Source: Pyrrhoderma lamaoense
Lineage: Eukaryota > Basidiomycota > Agaricomycetes > Hymenochaetales > Hymenochaetaceae
Reading direction: 5' to 3'
Length of the DNA: 64,000 nucleotides
NCBI GenBank assembly: GCA_002794735.1
Contig: NBAZ01000025.1
Span: 124,001-188,000 of the forward strand
Positions 34,214-46,718 of this stretch are shown here, one piece after another. The position numbers were made by a program, and so were the translations under genes. Position 1 is the first letter of the stretch. Every line of letters begins with the position of its first letter. The notes under the pieces are model-generated. The model was not told where the DNA came from. It did no database searches and saw only the letters and a list, made by a program, of their open reading frames with translations.

Positions 34214-35963
34214 ATGATCTCTCTTCTGTCTCTGGGTGCTATCGCATTTCTCACAGGTGTAAGGGGAGCTACAGACTGTACTGCAACTATCAACTCTTTG
34301 GACGATGTTTCCGCTGCAAAGAGCTGCACAACAGTCAATATCAATGGTTTCACAGTCCCTGCCGGTGAAGGCTTTACTCTATCTCTTGCCGATGGATCAA
34401 CTGTCAACCTAAGTAAGTCTCCTGAGCTTTTTCAGTAGTATATATTGTCACTAGCGGTCAGTCCTCTAACCAATAAATTGAAATACTGTAGACGGAGACA
34501 TTTTGTTTGGAAACAAGAGCTGGGCGGACCACTTTTTACCATCAGTAAGTAAATTGGAACGTTGATTTAAGTAATTAAAAAACTAACTTCTCAACCTAGG
34601 TGGAGATGACATCACATGTATGACAATCTCTAAATATAATAAAATATCTAACCTGGCTCCTAGTTAACGGTAACGGTCACAAGTTTGACGGAGGAGGCCT
34701 TTCTATTGGGTATTGCATTTGGTCTGCTAATCACCTAGTAAATTAACTAACTTCACGTAATTCAGGATGGTCAAGGCAGTAACGGGGGTGTGACAAAGCC
34801 TCGCCCTATGATGAAGTACGTAGTTGAATTTCAAGCCAGTTTACTCCATGAATCCCTTTTGACTCGTTTTTGTTTGACAAAGGATCAAGATCTCGGGTAC
34901 CTTTGAAAATGTCCACGTCGTGAACTCGCCTGCACAAACGTTCAGCGTCTCCAACCCTGGTCCACTAACAATCTCCGGAATCACTGTTGATAACTGTAAA
35001 TTAGCAGATGTTATCTTTGATCCAGCTGTACACAATTGCTAATACCTCTTATAGCTCAAGGTGACTTACCAAATGCAAACAGCGATGGCAAAGCTGCAGG
35101 GCACAACACTGATGGCTTCGACTGTTCAACAACTGATCTTGTGAGTAAACCTATACCAGTCTATAAATATGACATCTTGTGTATCCGTATTTACATTTGT
35201 TTACCCCTACTCCTTAGACCATTAAAGACAGCACAATCAAGAACCAGGATGACTGTCTTGCTATCAACAAAGGTTCCAACATAGTTTTCACTGGTAATAC
35301 TTGCTCAGGTGGACATGGCATTTCAATCGGCTCTATCTCCTCGGACGTCACTGTTGACGGTATCGTCATCAGTAACAATAATGTCATCAATAAGTACGGG
35401 TTTCCCATATTTATAGCTATAATGATGGTGATTAGAGAACTGACTCTTCGGTTTATTCAGTGACCAAGCTCTCCGCATCAAAATGAAATCTGATGCCACC
35501 GGTTCGACTGTTACAAATGTCACTTACAGCGTATGTTTTTATCATGATTGAAACCTTTCTATTTGTGTCTATGATGTAAGTTGACTCAAAACGAAAAAAA
35601 AAAAAAAAAACGTTGTAATTATATAGGGGAACACAGGCTCGGGTCTCCGTCAATTCGGAGTGCTCATAGACCAGAGCTATCCCGACACTCTCGGCACTCC
35701 GGGCACTGGGGTCATTCTCTCTGACGTCAACTTTGTGGGTGAGACCACGTCTCTAAGTGTCAACAGTGGGGCTATGCAAGTCGCAGTCAATTGTGGGAAG
35801 GGCGCATGTACGGGCACCTGGGATTGGAGTGCACTCAAGGTTTCAGGCGGGTCTAAAGGAGAGCTCGTAAACTTTAGCGGATCGAGGGTTTCTCAGTATA
35901 ATTGGCATAACTACCTGAATTTGAAGTTCAAAGGTTTCCATTTTGATTATTCATTGCGGGTAG
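34214..35963 (+). CDS. secreted endo-polygalacturonase (GH28)
   Basis: Pectin-degrading right-handed beta-helix hydrolase. Start ATG 34214 gives a signal peptide [19 protein letters not shown]. Mature start [19 protein letters not shown], then [10 protein letters not shown]. Catalytic blocks in order: NTDGFD (about 35108), [10 protein letters not shown] (about 35243), GGHGISIGS (about 35311) and RIKMKSD (about 35474): the three Asp, the His and the Arg-x-Lys of GH28 are all present. C-terminal [12 protein letters not shown]. At least nine exons with short introns; one acceptor follows an 18-A run (about 35594-35611). Two one-base breaks (GG 34526-34527, CC 34698-34699) disrupt SWAGPLFTISG and GGGPFYW. 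The 3' end is uncertain: a spliced stop at 35961 or an unspliced one at 36089. Confidence 0.92.
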
Positions 35964-36227
35964 TCAGCTACCTTACTTTGGTAGCCACAAGTACTGCTTT
36001 CGGGTATTCCATACGTCTCAGACTTGTACTATATTATTGCAAACACATAAATCATACACATCGTTTTTCTTTAACGACTACTAAAACATAAGCAAACATA
36101 GTATATAAAAGCAATCTATGCAAAGCAAGAGCCCGAAAGAAGTCGATACAGTTGAGCTAGAGATACAGAGCTGTGATACAGAGGATAATTCAAACTATTT
36201 TTCTCATCAGTGGAGTTATAATGAGTT

Positions 36228-39200
36228 CTATTCGTCATCGTTTTCGTCGCCACCATCAAGGGGGACACCAGCCTTTATCTGTTTGATTAAATCATCAATC
36301 TTTGCCTTGTGAATCCTATGGTGTTCTTGCCAGCCTTTCCATGGGTGATGCGGATGCTATGAGCCAGAAATAAGTCACACCAACAAGGGATAGAAAAAGC
36401 GGGATATTCATATACCTGTTTAGCAAAGGATTGGAATATATTGTCTGACGTCCCTTCGGGACTATTCGCAAAGTGCATTGCGAGAAGGATATCATCCCGT
36501 CTTCCGTAACGCATCTTCTTCGTGGGCGGTGCAGGAAGAGGCTCGTCGCCATCGGTACGACTAACTCGTGCTTGTGACGACGGTAATATTTCATCCATGA
36601 CGCACGTGAATGGTGAGGGGCCTTTTTTGCGACATCTTTCCAAAACGAAACCATCTCGAATCGATTTTGGAGCCTGGAAAATACAACAATCATGTATCCT
36701 CATTAGGCTTTGATTCTAGCATGGGACAAAAGAACTTACTTTCGATGTGCCATGAATTTACATAAAAATGAAATATCTTCGGAAGTGAAAGCAACACCTT
36801 TGCCAGTAGTACTACGAAATAGAGCCCTGGGAGGTGTTGGTGATCTGTCACGAGTACCCTGTTCTTTATATAGCCGCATAGCAGCAGCAACAGTATAAGG
36901 TCCTTCTCCAGCTACCGGGACGGGAGAATAATATTCTGTGTCATCTTTATAGAGCGAATTTTGATCTGTATCTTGATTAGGAGACGGAGAGCGAGTATCA
37001 TCTCGTTTCATAAGATATCCTCTTAGACGAATTTGGTGTTTGTTACAGTAGCGCCTCCAACTATAAAAACTATGTAATAAAGTAAGCCATTGAACATTGA
37101 TTATAAAACGTATGTCGTACGTGTGATGGGGTGCCTATCCACAAAAAATTATCAATACATATGTAAACTGAATGTTTATGCTTCATACTCACTTTAACAG
37201 CAATCCTCTCACAAATTTCGCGCAAACTAGATTTATGTTAGACTATTCAGGATCGAAGTGAACATTTTGATCAAAGTCGCACCTTAAAGCTAGTCCTTGA
37301 TCCTGACAATATTCGATATATTTTTGTAGATACGTGACATCATCTGCCGTGAATAGGTTTCCCCCGTATGTGCTCTTAATAACTCGGCTTGGCGGCGTCG
37401 GCGAGCGAGCAACCGAGTTTCCTTTGTTCAGAATGAGACTTGAAGCAGTCGGAGCTGTCTGCGGCTGTGGAAAAGAAAGGTGAAGATGAATTACTTGTAA
37501 TTAAAATTGATAAGTATCCTTACTGTAGCCCGAACTCGTTTTCGTCCCCTTTGTTCTTTTTCTCTTGAGGGGCTCCTCTGTCGTTGTGGCTGTGGAATCG
37601 GGCTTGCAGTCACATCATGCTCAGCAATCAGAGTGGGAGTAGGGGTCGGAGAAACAGCAGAGGCAAGAGGGATTGGAGCGGGGGCAGGAGTGGGAGCAGT
37701 AGCAGGAACCGATTGAGAGACAGGGACAGGAGTGATTGTAGGGGGTTGTTCTATAGCGGTTGTTGATGGTTCGGTCATTGGAACATAATGGGTTTCAGTA
37801 GCTGGCTGATAAGACTGAGTATATGAAGTCTATAGCAATTCGTAAGTATAACTTTGTATAGATAAGTACTACAACATACTTGGGGTGGGTCATAGTAATC
37901 TTGCGATTCTGTCCAGCCAGATGTATCATTCCTATAGCGTTGCTCATAATATGAGTTATGTTGTGCATTATTTATAGCTGGTATTAAAGACCCATTTGTT
38001 GAAGAAGCTATTTGATTAAATGAGGTGTTGGTCCCACTCCATTGCTGCTCTTCCCTCCCATATGGATCTTGAGCACGCTGGGCTAGTATCTGAATATGGG
38101 TTGGATGCTGATTAGGGGTGATCGGAGTTGGGGTCTGCTGCCAAGTATGTGTAGCAGATACAGCTGGAGGAGGCATCGGAGGCCTTTGAGCGTGTTGCTG
38201 GCTTGGCTGAGATTGAGAGTTGTATACTGGATAATGTGAAAAAGGAGTATTCAAGCTTGCTGTGGGCGCTAGAATATGCGTTTGAGATTGTTGTATCTGC
38301 TGGCTTGGATAGGATGGGGCATGACCGGACTGATGACCTTGCTGCTGGTGAACTTGGAGTTGCGTAGAATGAGGGAGAGTAAGCTGATGCTGTTGGGGAT
38401 GTTGCGAATGAGTGGTCTGCAATTGCGATCGATTATGTTGCTGTTGCTGCTGGGACTGCGGTTGGGGCTGCGGATGGATTATATGGTGATTCTGAGGTAA
38501 GTGATGAGTCTGAGGTTGTATAGACTGATGGTTAGAAGGCGGTGGTTGAGGTTGACGCTGAGAATATAGCTCGGGCTGTAGTGCAGCCCGTGGCTGAGGA
38601 CGAACAATCTGATTTTGATTTGTAGCCATACTATTAGAGCCTGTACCAGGTTCTGAACGTAGTCTGGGTTCAGATGTTCAGCAGGAGTGTTAGCAAGAAG
38701 AGTATGAAATGAGACCTACGGTTCCTTTCCCGTCACCTTGCATCCCGCCCAATTGAATTGATAGGATAGGAGCTCGTTCTTGCGAATACATTCATGAATC
38801 CATCGAGAGTCCAGAATGATCTTCCCTCTTTTGTTTGCATATTGCCTGTACAGGTTCTGTCCAGCTTCGGTATGAGGGTCCACTACGGATATTCAGGTTT
38901 AGAACTTTCTATGTAAACAACAGTGCAAGGGTGCTCTCACCAAGGATATATGTTACACCGCTGTAGCCCACAGAAACGCTCCCACCACATTTCTTGTGTT
39001 GAATACGAAAAATTAGCGTGATGAACGCGCATAAGGCGGGGGATAGGATCGAATGGACATACTTGTATTAAATCTACTAGCTGGTCCTTATCTTTGACCT
39101 CCTTCTCGATGAAGAAGGTGAGGTTGGAGCCCAACATCGGATCCAGAAAGAGTGCATTGTTGTAAGGTCCCGACGTTGTTGGTGACGATGATGAAGCACT

Positions 39201-39239
39201 TGCTGCACCTCTGTCAGTATGACGAGCGGGACGAGACAT
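36228..39239 (-). CDS. RAP1: Rap1-like telomere protein: BRCT, Q/H-rich linker, three Myb-like repeats
   Basis: Predicted shelterin-type telomere-binding or bridging protein in the nucleus. Start ATG 39239 (MSRPARHTDRG), then NALFLDPMLGSNLTFFIEKEV, which opens a BRCT-like domain that closes with GKIILDSRWIHECIRKNELL, FNWAGCKVTG (about 38850-38725), the Rap1-type BRCT end. A Gln/His/Pro-rich linker of about 280 residues follows (38629-37870), then a Pro/Thr-rich stretch (37778-37500). Myb-like 1: NLFTADDVTYLQKYIEYC, REICERIAVKAPHHT|WRRYCNKH (about 37350-37045). Myb-like 2: FTSEDISFLCKFMAH, SFWKDVAKKAPHHSRASWMKYYRRHKHEL (about 36785-36575). Myb-like 3: RRDDILLAMHFANSPEG, FAKQHPHHPWKGWQEHHRIHKAKIDDL (about 36510-36275). 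It ends in an acidic tail (GGDENDDE). One frame change between Myb 2 and 3 is probably a missing base near GGG 36524-36526. No RCT domain recognised. Confidence 0.8.
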
Positions 39240-42200
39240 CGCGCCGAGTATACTCTCGGGGCCTTGAAGTTGCAACCGGGGTCTTGCAGTGAACGACCTC
39301 TTCAACCTTTGCCGCGGGCTTACAAACCAGATCAAACTCTAACAAAAGTTCAGTCTCAGACGGCGATCAGCGTCGCTATTGATGACCAACGCGACGTAAG
39401 GTATGCATCCTTGGTGATGACGATGATGATGATGAGAGCTACGAAGGACATGATATATGATATCAAGTATTAATATGCGTCTCTCTACTCACGACCTCCT
39501 TCCTCTACTAGAACTAATGGAGCGTAGAAAGAAATCTGTCGTCAACCAGCCTGATCTCTCTTCTGGCTCTCTTTCCCCGACCTGGATTATTATCTTGTTT
39601 CTGTTGTCCCGCCGGTTCTCTACTCGCTCGTATCCTCTCCCTCGCCACACATCTGTAAATGATGGTTCGAGAGTCTTCCAGACATGCATTCTTTACTTTT
39701 ATCCTAATCAGGTATACAGATACTCCATCACCAGGCACATCTACCATAGAGAGCTTTTCCCACTCATTTATCCCTCAAAAATTCAATAAATCAGGACTCA
39801 CTGAATGATTTGCGGCCGATAAGGTATGCTCTAAAGTTAATCTTTCTGACCATGAAAGGGGCTATACCCGCGACCCTACGTGATTCTCGTGAATCGACAT
39901 TCTTGGATATCCCCGCCATGGCATTCCGACGCGGCACTACACCTACTTGTCTAGCTATCTGAGCTGCTTTCTTTCTGAGAAACTGTAGCAATATGCATTT
40001 CAATGATAGTCTCCGTCACTATAGTTGAGTGCATGTAGGCGAGCTTTGCCATTAACTGGCCTATGTCACGCCAGCAATTAGCAATATGAACCGTCCGACA
40101 GCTAAACCGCGGTTAGTACCGCATTCTGTTCTAATTCGTATCAAAATACAGTGCCTCTGCTCTTCGAAAAACGATGCCTCATCATTGGGCATATATACTG
40201 CTTCTGGGGAAATTTCTAAGCTAACATATCCGGTATTTTTAGTACCATCTATATCTCCCAACTACGTCTAAATCAACTCTAAAGTTTACAACATCTCACT
40301 GTCTTATTACAGATCAGATCATCATTGCAGGTGACTACCACATCACTTCTTGCATGTAAGGAATGTATTGTGGTGCATATACCGTGTCTGCCAGCAAAAC
40401 AGCTCCGGCAATATGTCTTCCATAGGTGTCCAAATCCTAGAAATCAGAACGATGTTGCTGGAATATCATTTTTAACCTGTATTACAAACCTGAGAGATGG
40501 TGGACGAACTTGTGGGACGGGCTTGCTTTATTGGTTATTTTGAGGTAGAATTTGCATTCTACTGTCTACTAGTTCCGTTGCGTGTCGCCCAGCGGACATT
40601 GTATCCAGTAAAGAAGATGTTTCATACTTACCTATTTGCAAATGAAGTCTCTGTGATATCTTCTCTTGCATTGCGTATCTTCTCTCACCAATAGTTTATA
40701 AGTAGTCATCCCTAGCTACATTCACAAAGTGGTAGAAGAGAAGCATTCATTTACGTGAATCAATTATTCCTTTTTCGATCGTGGCGTTTGTGTGAATAGA
40801 ATCTCACAAGAAATCATGATGGTTCTGAGTCTTGGACTTGGATGTTAGAGATGGGGGTATCTGAATTGGATCTTGTCTATCTTCCCTTTATTGTGCGTGA
40901 TCCGAGGCCATCCGCCACGGGATGGCGGCCGCAGACGGGCCGTCCCATCACTGTATAGTTATTAGTCTGTCTCGTAAAAGTTACCAGAAGGAACCCGTGG
41001 TTCACAACATTATTCAGTGCAGAATAAAGAGGATAGATTGCCTATATTGATAGTAAATCCTTCTAGTCAGGAGAAACAGTAACAATATAATTTGTATGCT
41101 GTAAGGCAAAGGGACCAGGGGGATACTGTGAAGCCGCACAACTCACAAACGTGAGAACCAGGGACCTTCTGCATGTGGAATTCTCTTGATATGATTTCGT
41201 CTTAAAAATTTTTTTATCTATGCTACGCGGGTGGCCCAGAACACGTATGCGTGTTCTATTTTCTACCTTTCTCTCTGTGTTCTATCTACAAATGTTGTCC
41301 AGACGGTGTAGTCAAGAGAAACATAAGAAATGGAGAATATGACCCACGGGGCCATTAAGAGTGTTTGACTTCTCGGGATCTCATCTTCTCCACACAGACG
41401 GGTTGTGGAGAGGTTCCAGAGTCCAGAATTTAGGCCGAACAAAGGAATCTTCTATATCTTTCGCTTATTGGAGCACCCTCTTTATTTCAGACCCCGGGAT
41501 AATAATTCAGTCCATAAAAAAATTTGTATAGAGTATGAATGAGTTGTGAACCATTCAAAGTTTCGGTTGGGTGTCGCGAACCTGCCCGAGCATGTGCAAG
41601 CTCTGATGATGATAGATGATGCTATCTACTAAGTAAACTGACTCCGGAAAGGGGGACGGGTGGGGGAAACAACGTCTGAATTAGCCAAAGCCTACTTGTC
41701 TGCGATGTCTTACTTTATAAATTTCAGCCACTCAGCCACTGGAAGTGAAGGTGCGTTGGTCTATATATGATGTATAAAGCGCCAATGAGGCGGGGCACAC
41801 TTGACTCCGCGGGTGGCAATGTTCTTATGTACATTAAGAAGGTAAAAGACGTTAAAGAGTCTGCTACGATAGAGAAGAATCATGATCATGATTCGATCTG
41901 GATTTGATACTTCGCGTTGTAAATTCCAGATAATTTTGACTCGTCTCCCTAGAGACAAGTCTATCTAGAGTTCGGGATACTCTTGAGAAGCGCTTAGATT
42001 TTTTCCCTCGTGCCTAAAAACAGGGCTTGGTAACCCGAATCGGTAAGAATCTGAGTATATTAGGCGTGATCCCTCATTCCTGGTTTGTGAAGTACTCAAG
42101 AATTTCCACTTATAGGATTTATGTGTATGGCAGCAAAGTACTGTGATTGCGCTGGTGGACATCGAGATGGGTCGGAAGTAAAAGTCCTCAATCAAACCCT

Positions 42201-43173
42201 CTAGCGAAAAGGGCGGGTGGAGGAAAAAAAGGTAAGAGATACTCCAAAACGGCCTGAGCCGTGTCCTGTAGGGTACTTTCAGGGAAGATATCGGACTGAG
42301 AAGTAGTTACGGAAGAAATTCATAGGAATATACACACGGACTTTTAACCCATATGGCTATACGCCTACCAGAGGTAGATTTTCGTTGATCTCTTGAGAGG
42401 GATCGACCTTGGTGCAGTGGGGTTGAGTAACAAATCAGTAAGGCTCCGTACAATGCATATGTTCGATCATAGATATATGCATGATAGGGCTTTGCCTGGA
42501 TGGGGGAATAGGTAGAAAAGATGCGAAGTAAATTTAAAGACCAATAGACGCTGGAATGCAGCTCTTTTTCTGTGATTTTACTTGTGGAATCACACATACG
42601 TACACAGCACTCTTGCTGCTCACTGGCCGGTCTCCCGGTCGTAGTTGCAGTTTTTTTTAATGGGCGTAGCACTTGGCGACGACGGGAGATGACTACAAGC
42701 ACTGGTTATTGAGATGAAGTCCCACGGGAGGTGAATACAGATTGAAAGAACATTTCTGAACAGTATGCAAAGAAAGGCGAAAAAGAGGGAAACTATAAAC
42801 GGCCTGGCCGAGAAGAGCAAAGTAAAGAACGGCACAAGAGCACGAATTTGGAATGAGCTGACGAGGGGGGGGGATGGTCGCAATATTGATAATCTTGTGT
42901 GAATTGATGCTGCTCTTGAAATAAACAAAGGCTATGAGCCGGGGTACCCGAAAAGGTCCATTGGGCCACTGGCACTGGTCCATAGAGGCCGAGCACTGAG
43001 ACTATTGGAATGGCTGATGGGAACCGATACCTATATTGGGGTCGCCGCATAGTAGTCCTTCTCTTCAAGTGCCCTGTGCCAAACTCGCTCTCACCCAACA
43101 CTCATTCTGCTCGTCTTCGTTGTCGTCTGTGTGGACTGCCCAGTACGCGTCCCGCCGCCGCACGTCTCCCACC
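39240..43173. other. gene-poor 3.9-kb region
   Basis: No gene with domain support. Contents: a (GAT)n/(ATG)n microsatellite near 39412-39440, a possible small minus ORF at 39791-40003, short inverted words such as CGCCACGGGATGGCG at 40915-40930, and the Cdc24 upstream region. No transposase, RNA gene or tandem repeat recognised. Confidence 0.4.
39791..40003 (-). CDS. hypothetical small basic ORF
   Basis: 70 codons, ATG-started (MKCILLQFLRKKAAQIARQ), very basic with few acidic residues (VVPRRNAMAGISKN, MVRKINFRAYLIGRKSF), so a mitochondrial or ribosomal small protein is conceivable. A gtgagt donor overlaps its last codons, hinting at further exons toward 39490. Not recognised; could be chance. 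Confidence 0.22.
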   Translation of the reverse strand: MKCILLQFLRKKAAQIARQVGVVPRRNAMAGISKNVDSRESRRVAGIAPFMVRKINFRAYLIGRKSFSES

Positions 43174-46100
43174 ATGTCCGCCGTCGCTGGCCGCAAAAAG
43201 TCTGTAATCTCAACGGCTGGCCTTCAGATCGACACCCCTGTCGCCCATAATACTTTCCTCAACAAATCTGCTGCTTCTTCAACCTCACTTTACCAGCAAT
43301 GTTCTCAGCTTCGTAGTCGCCTGCTCCGTGTACATGACTTTGGCCCTACTTCGCAATCAATGCTAGTGGAGAGATACGAACCTCTGTGGACCCTGTCACC
43401 CAACTTTGGGACTGCTTTGCACTCGGTGTACCTCTCGTCTTTTTACATAACTTGCTACCGAACGTCAATCAAATTACCAACGTTGACACCAACCCAGCAT
43501 CAATTGATCCTGAAAATGGTAGAGCTATCAAAAAAGCAATTGTCCATTTCGCCATGGCCATTGGGTGTACAGATCTCTATGACCAAACAGAACAATTCAC
43601 GGCGACTCAGCTATTAGATCGTAGTTCGACTGAGGGATTTGTTAAGGTTAGCTATCAAAGTCAACTCTTTTTTTGTCTATGCACTTATTCCCCCTCCTTG
43701 GTAGGTCGTAAACTGTGTTACTCGTCTTGTTGACCGTCTACCCGAAGAATGCTTTCAAGAGGCACCGCCTATGTCCCCACCATCGCTACTACCGTCACAC
43801 GAATCTACCGATTCGCTAGTCAACCCTGACTCGCCAATGCAGCCACCAGCAAGTGCTAAGGAAAACGCACGAAATAATATTACTCGTGAGATTGTAGAGA
43901 CTGAACGCAAATATGTACAAGAATTGGAGCATATGCAAGTAAGTGGCACTCCCATCTCACCTGAGCATATACCGATAGGAATCATATTAGAAATACGCTG
44001 TGGCACTTAACTCAAGCTCTGCTATTGATCAAGACACAATTCATCTCCTGTTTCCTGGTCTCAGTAAACTTCTCGATTTTCAAAGACGTTTTCTGATCAA
44101 ACTTGAGGGTGTGGCGGAGTTGCCATGGAGAGAACAACGATGGGGTTTGCCCTTCATCGAATTCGTGCGTAAAAGAAATTCTCAATTATGATTAGCATCT
44201 AACATTCCATTTACTGCTCTGCATTCCTAATGCACATGTTTCTTTCATCCGCTTTTACTGTGCTTTGTGTTTTGGGTCTTTTTCCCTTTCCGGAACAATA
44301 GGAAGAGGAATTCGCCGTATATGAGCCGTATTGTGCTAACTATTCAGAGGCTATGGAGATACTATTGACTGTTGAGGTAAACCTCATGGTAAGTACAAGT
44401 CATGTATACTTCATCTTTCAGTTGGCGTCATACACCTATCTTCCGTCAACACAACTGGCAACTGAGTCGCATACGCGCTTCACGCTTCATCAACTTTCTC
44501 CGTGGCGACAACGCCCTGGCTCCGATTCTCGCGCTCTATTATTGCTATCCCCTTCTTTTTGGATTGTAGTTTCACACGCTTACCTAATTTTTTGTAGGCC
44601 GTGACTCTCATTAATGCCAAGTCTGAATTACCTGCGTTCCTCATCAAGCCTATTCAACGCATTTGTAAATATCCATTGCTCCTCGATGTAAGTTTAAATG
44701 CATTTACTAGTACTCGCAACAGAAAACTGATCTGCATCTTATCTAGTCGTTACTTAAGGCGGCCGCAAATACTGACTATCCATACTTTGATGAGCTCCAA
44801 AAGGGGCTCGACGTCGCTAAGCGGATTACAGATAGGATCAATGAAGCACAAAGAAGGTCAGAAAATTTGCAGACTGTCGCGAGTCTCGAAGCCCGGGTTG
44901 AAGATTGGAAGGGCCACCATTTATCGAACTTTGGGGAGTTGATCCTTGAGGATATTTTCATGGTTATGAAGATGGACATTGACCGAGAATACCACGTTTT
45001 CCTCTTTGAAAAAATCATTTTGTGTTGCAAAGAGGTGGTCCCTGCTGCAAGTGCTGGAGGTACTATTCGAAAGAGTAACAAAAATAACTCGCTTAAAAAG
45101 CAACCTCCACCAGCACCCAGTGGGAACGGTCCGTCAAGAAAGAAGACAACCCCTCTCCTTCTCAAGGGACGTATTTTCTTAAACAATGTGACTCATACAA
45201 GGCATAATATATCTCCCGGTAAGCCCATCTTTTCTTCATTCAGTCTATGGATAATTCTAAGCATCTCCCTCAGGTGCAACTACTCCACAGTATTCCCTAC
45301 AAGTCTGGTGGCGAGGAGATGATGATAATGAATTCTTCACTTTGAGATGCCGTTCCGAAGAACAACTGACGAAGTGGGAGGGTGCGATCAACCGTCTTAT
45401 CGAAAAGACGCAACAAGCTCGCAGGGGTTCGGAGCGTTCCATATCAACAGTACAGGCTAACAGTACTAATCCATCAATGTCACGTCATCCGTATGAATCG
45501 GGTCGCAAGTTGTCATCCGCATCGAGTTTGAACTACATGAGTATGCAGTCACCAATTTCGGGACCTTCATCTGCCACACGTCGGTATCCCCCAGCTACGT
45601 TTGAAGAAACCGACAGACATAGTGGGATACATAATGGCGGTTACTACGGTAATTTGAATGGTGCTGGACCAAGCGGTTACCCGCAAGATATTGACAATGA
45701 ACCGGAAGATGATTATGAAGAGTATCCTCCGGCTAACTACAATTCAGCAAGTGGACGTGGCACTCCGGTTGGCACTCGGCGTGGAAATGTATCTCAGAGT
45801 ATGGTGCAAGAACGAGATCAATCTATGGCGTATGACCGTCCACGGGCTAGGACAGAGGATCAAAATGGTATTGTTATGCGACAATGGCGAAAAACTCAGC
45901 CCATGCCTCCTCCACCTCCTCCACCAGCAGGTGCTTTACCGAACCCATTGCTTCAGAATCGGCCTTCTCAACCCCAGAGACTTGCATCTGACATGTCTGA
46001 GGCAAGCTTTGGACCAGGAGTTAGCCAAAGGCCGCAACCAACTCTCAGAAGCAAATTCAGTTCTACTCGACTCAATTCAACCTACGATGCAGAAGGGGAG

Positions 46101-46718
46101 CGAATTTCACCCCTTACTCGGGTGCCTTCGAGACCAAATATGCGTTCAAGAAGTGCCAGTCAGCCAAGTGCTTATAACCCTCTGCCTCCTTCGCATCCTC
46201 CTCCTGTTCCTAAACAGAACTGGATGGAGACCTCGAAGGGTTCAATGTCGAGCTCGGTTGCGAGTAGCAAGCGTGGAAGTGGATCGAGCCAATCAACTGG
46301 AGAAAGCTCAGAATACTCACCTCATAGTACTTCGCCGATCACACCTTATGGGTCAAGTGATTCTTCTTTACCCGGATCGTCGTTGCGAGCATCTAGATCT
46401 CAAAATCCTTTGAAGTCTGCTCCAGATATGTCTCTTCCTCCGAATATCTCAGATTTAGTGAAGGTGAAGGTGCACTTTATGGACGACATTTTTGTTATTC
46501 AAGTACCGAAGAGCACCGAATATGAAGAGCTAGTGAAGAAGGTTGGAAACAAAATCAGGCTATGTGGGCCACGGCGGGATGACGGTCCTCTTAAAGTCAA
46601 GTATCTTGATGAAGACGGTGATTATGTCTCATTAGGATCTACAGAGGATGTTCAAATGGCCTTTGATACTATGCAGTCGGTTAACCAAGTCAGTCAGGTG
46701 ACGCTTTACGTCTCCTAA
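43174..46718 (+). CDS. CDC24: Cdc24 Rho guanine-nucleotide exchange factor for Cdc42
   Basis: Activates Cdc42 in polarity and hyphal growth; scaffolded by Bem1/Scd2. Start ATG 43174 (MSAVAGRKKSVIS). Domains: CDC24-type calponin-homology region (SLYQQCSQLRSRLLRVHDFGP, DPVTQLWDCFALGVPL, KKAIVHFAMAIG; 43270-43640); DH domain (NITREIVETERKYVQELEHM, FLIKLEG, ELPAFLIKPIQRICKYPLLL; about 43870-44860); PH domain (WKGHHLSNFGELILEDIF, REYHVFLFEKIILCCKE, YSLQVWWRGDDDNEFFTLRCRSEEQLTKW; about 44900-45400); a long Pro/Ser-rich linker; C-terminal PB1 domain (KVKVHFMDDIFVIQVP, LKVKYLDEDGDYVSL; 46450-46718), which binds the Bem1 PB1. A one-base break at CCC 43344-43346 interrupts FGPYF in the CH region. A 209-nt intron at about 44388-44598 is long for this window. 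Confidence 0.95.

Noticed and set aside
35594..35611. Poly-A tract as a sign of a processed retrocopy
   Set aside because: It lies inside an intron of the multi-intron polygalacturonase gene, just before the acceptor.
34139..35963. Polygalacturonase as a pseudogene because of two frameshifts
   Set aside because: All catalytic motifs, the signal peptide and the splice sites are intact, and the breaks match the window-wide single-base loss pattern.
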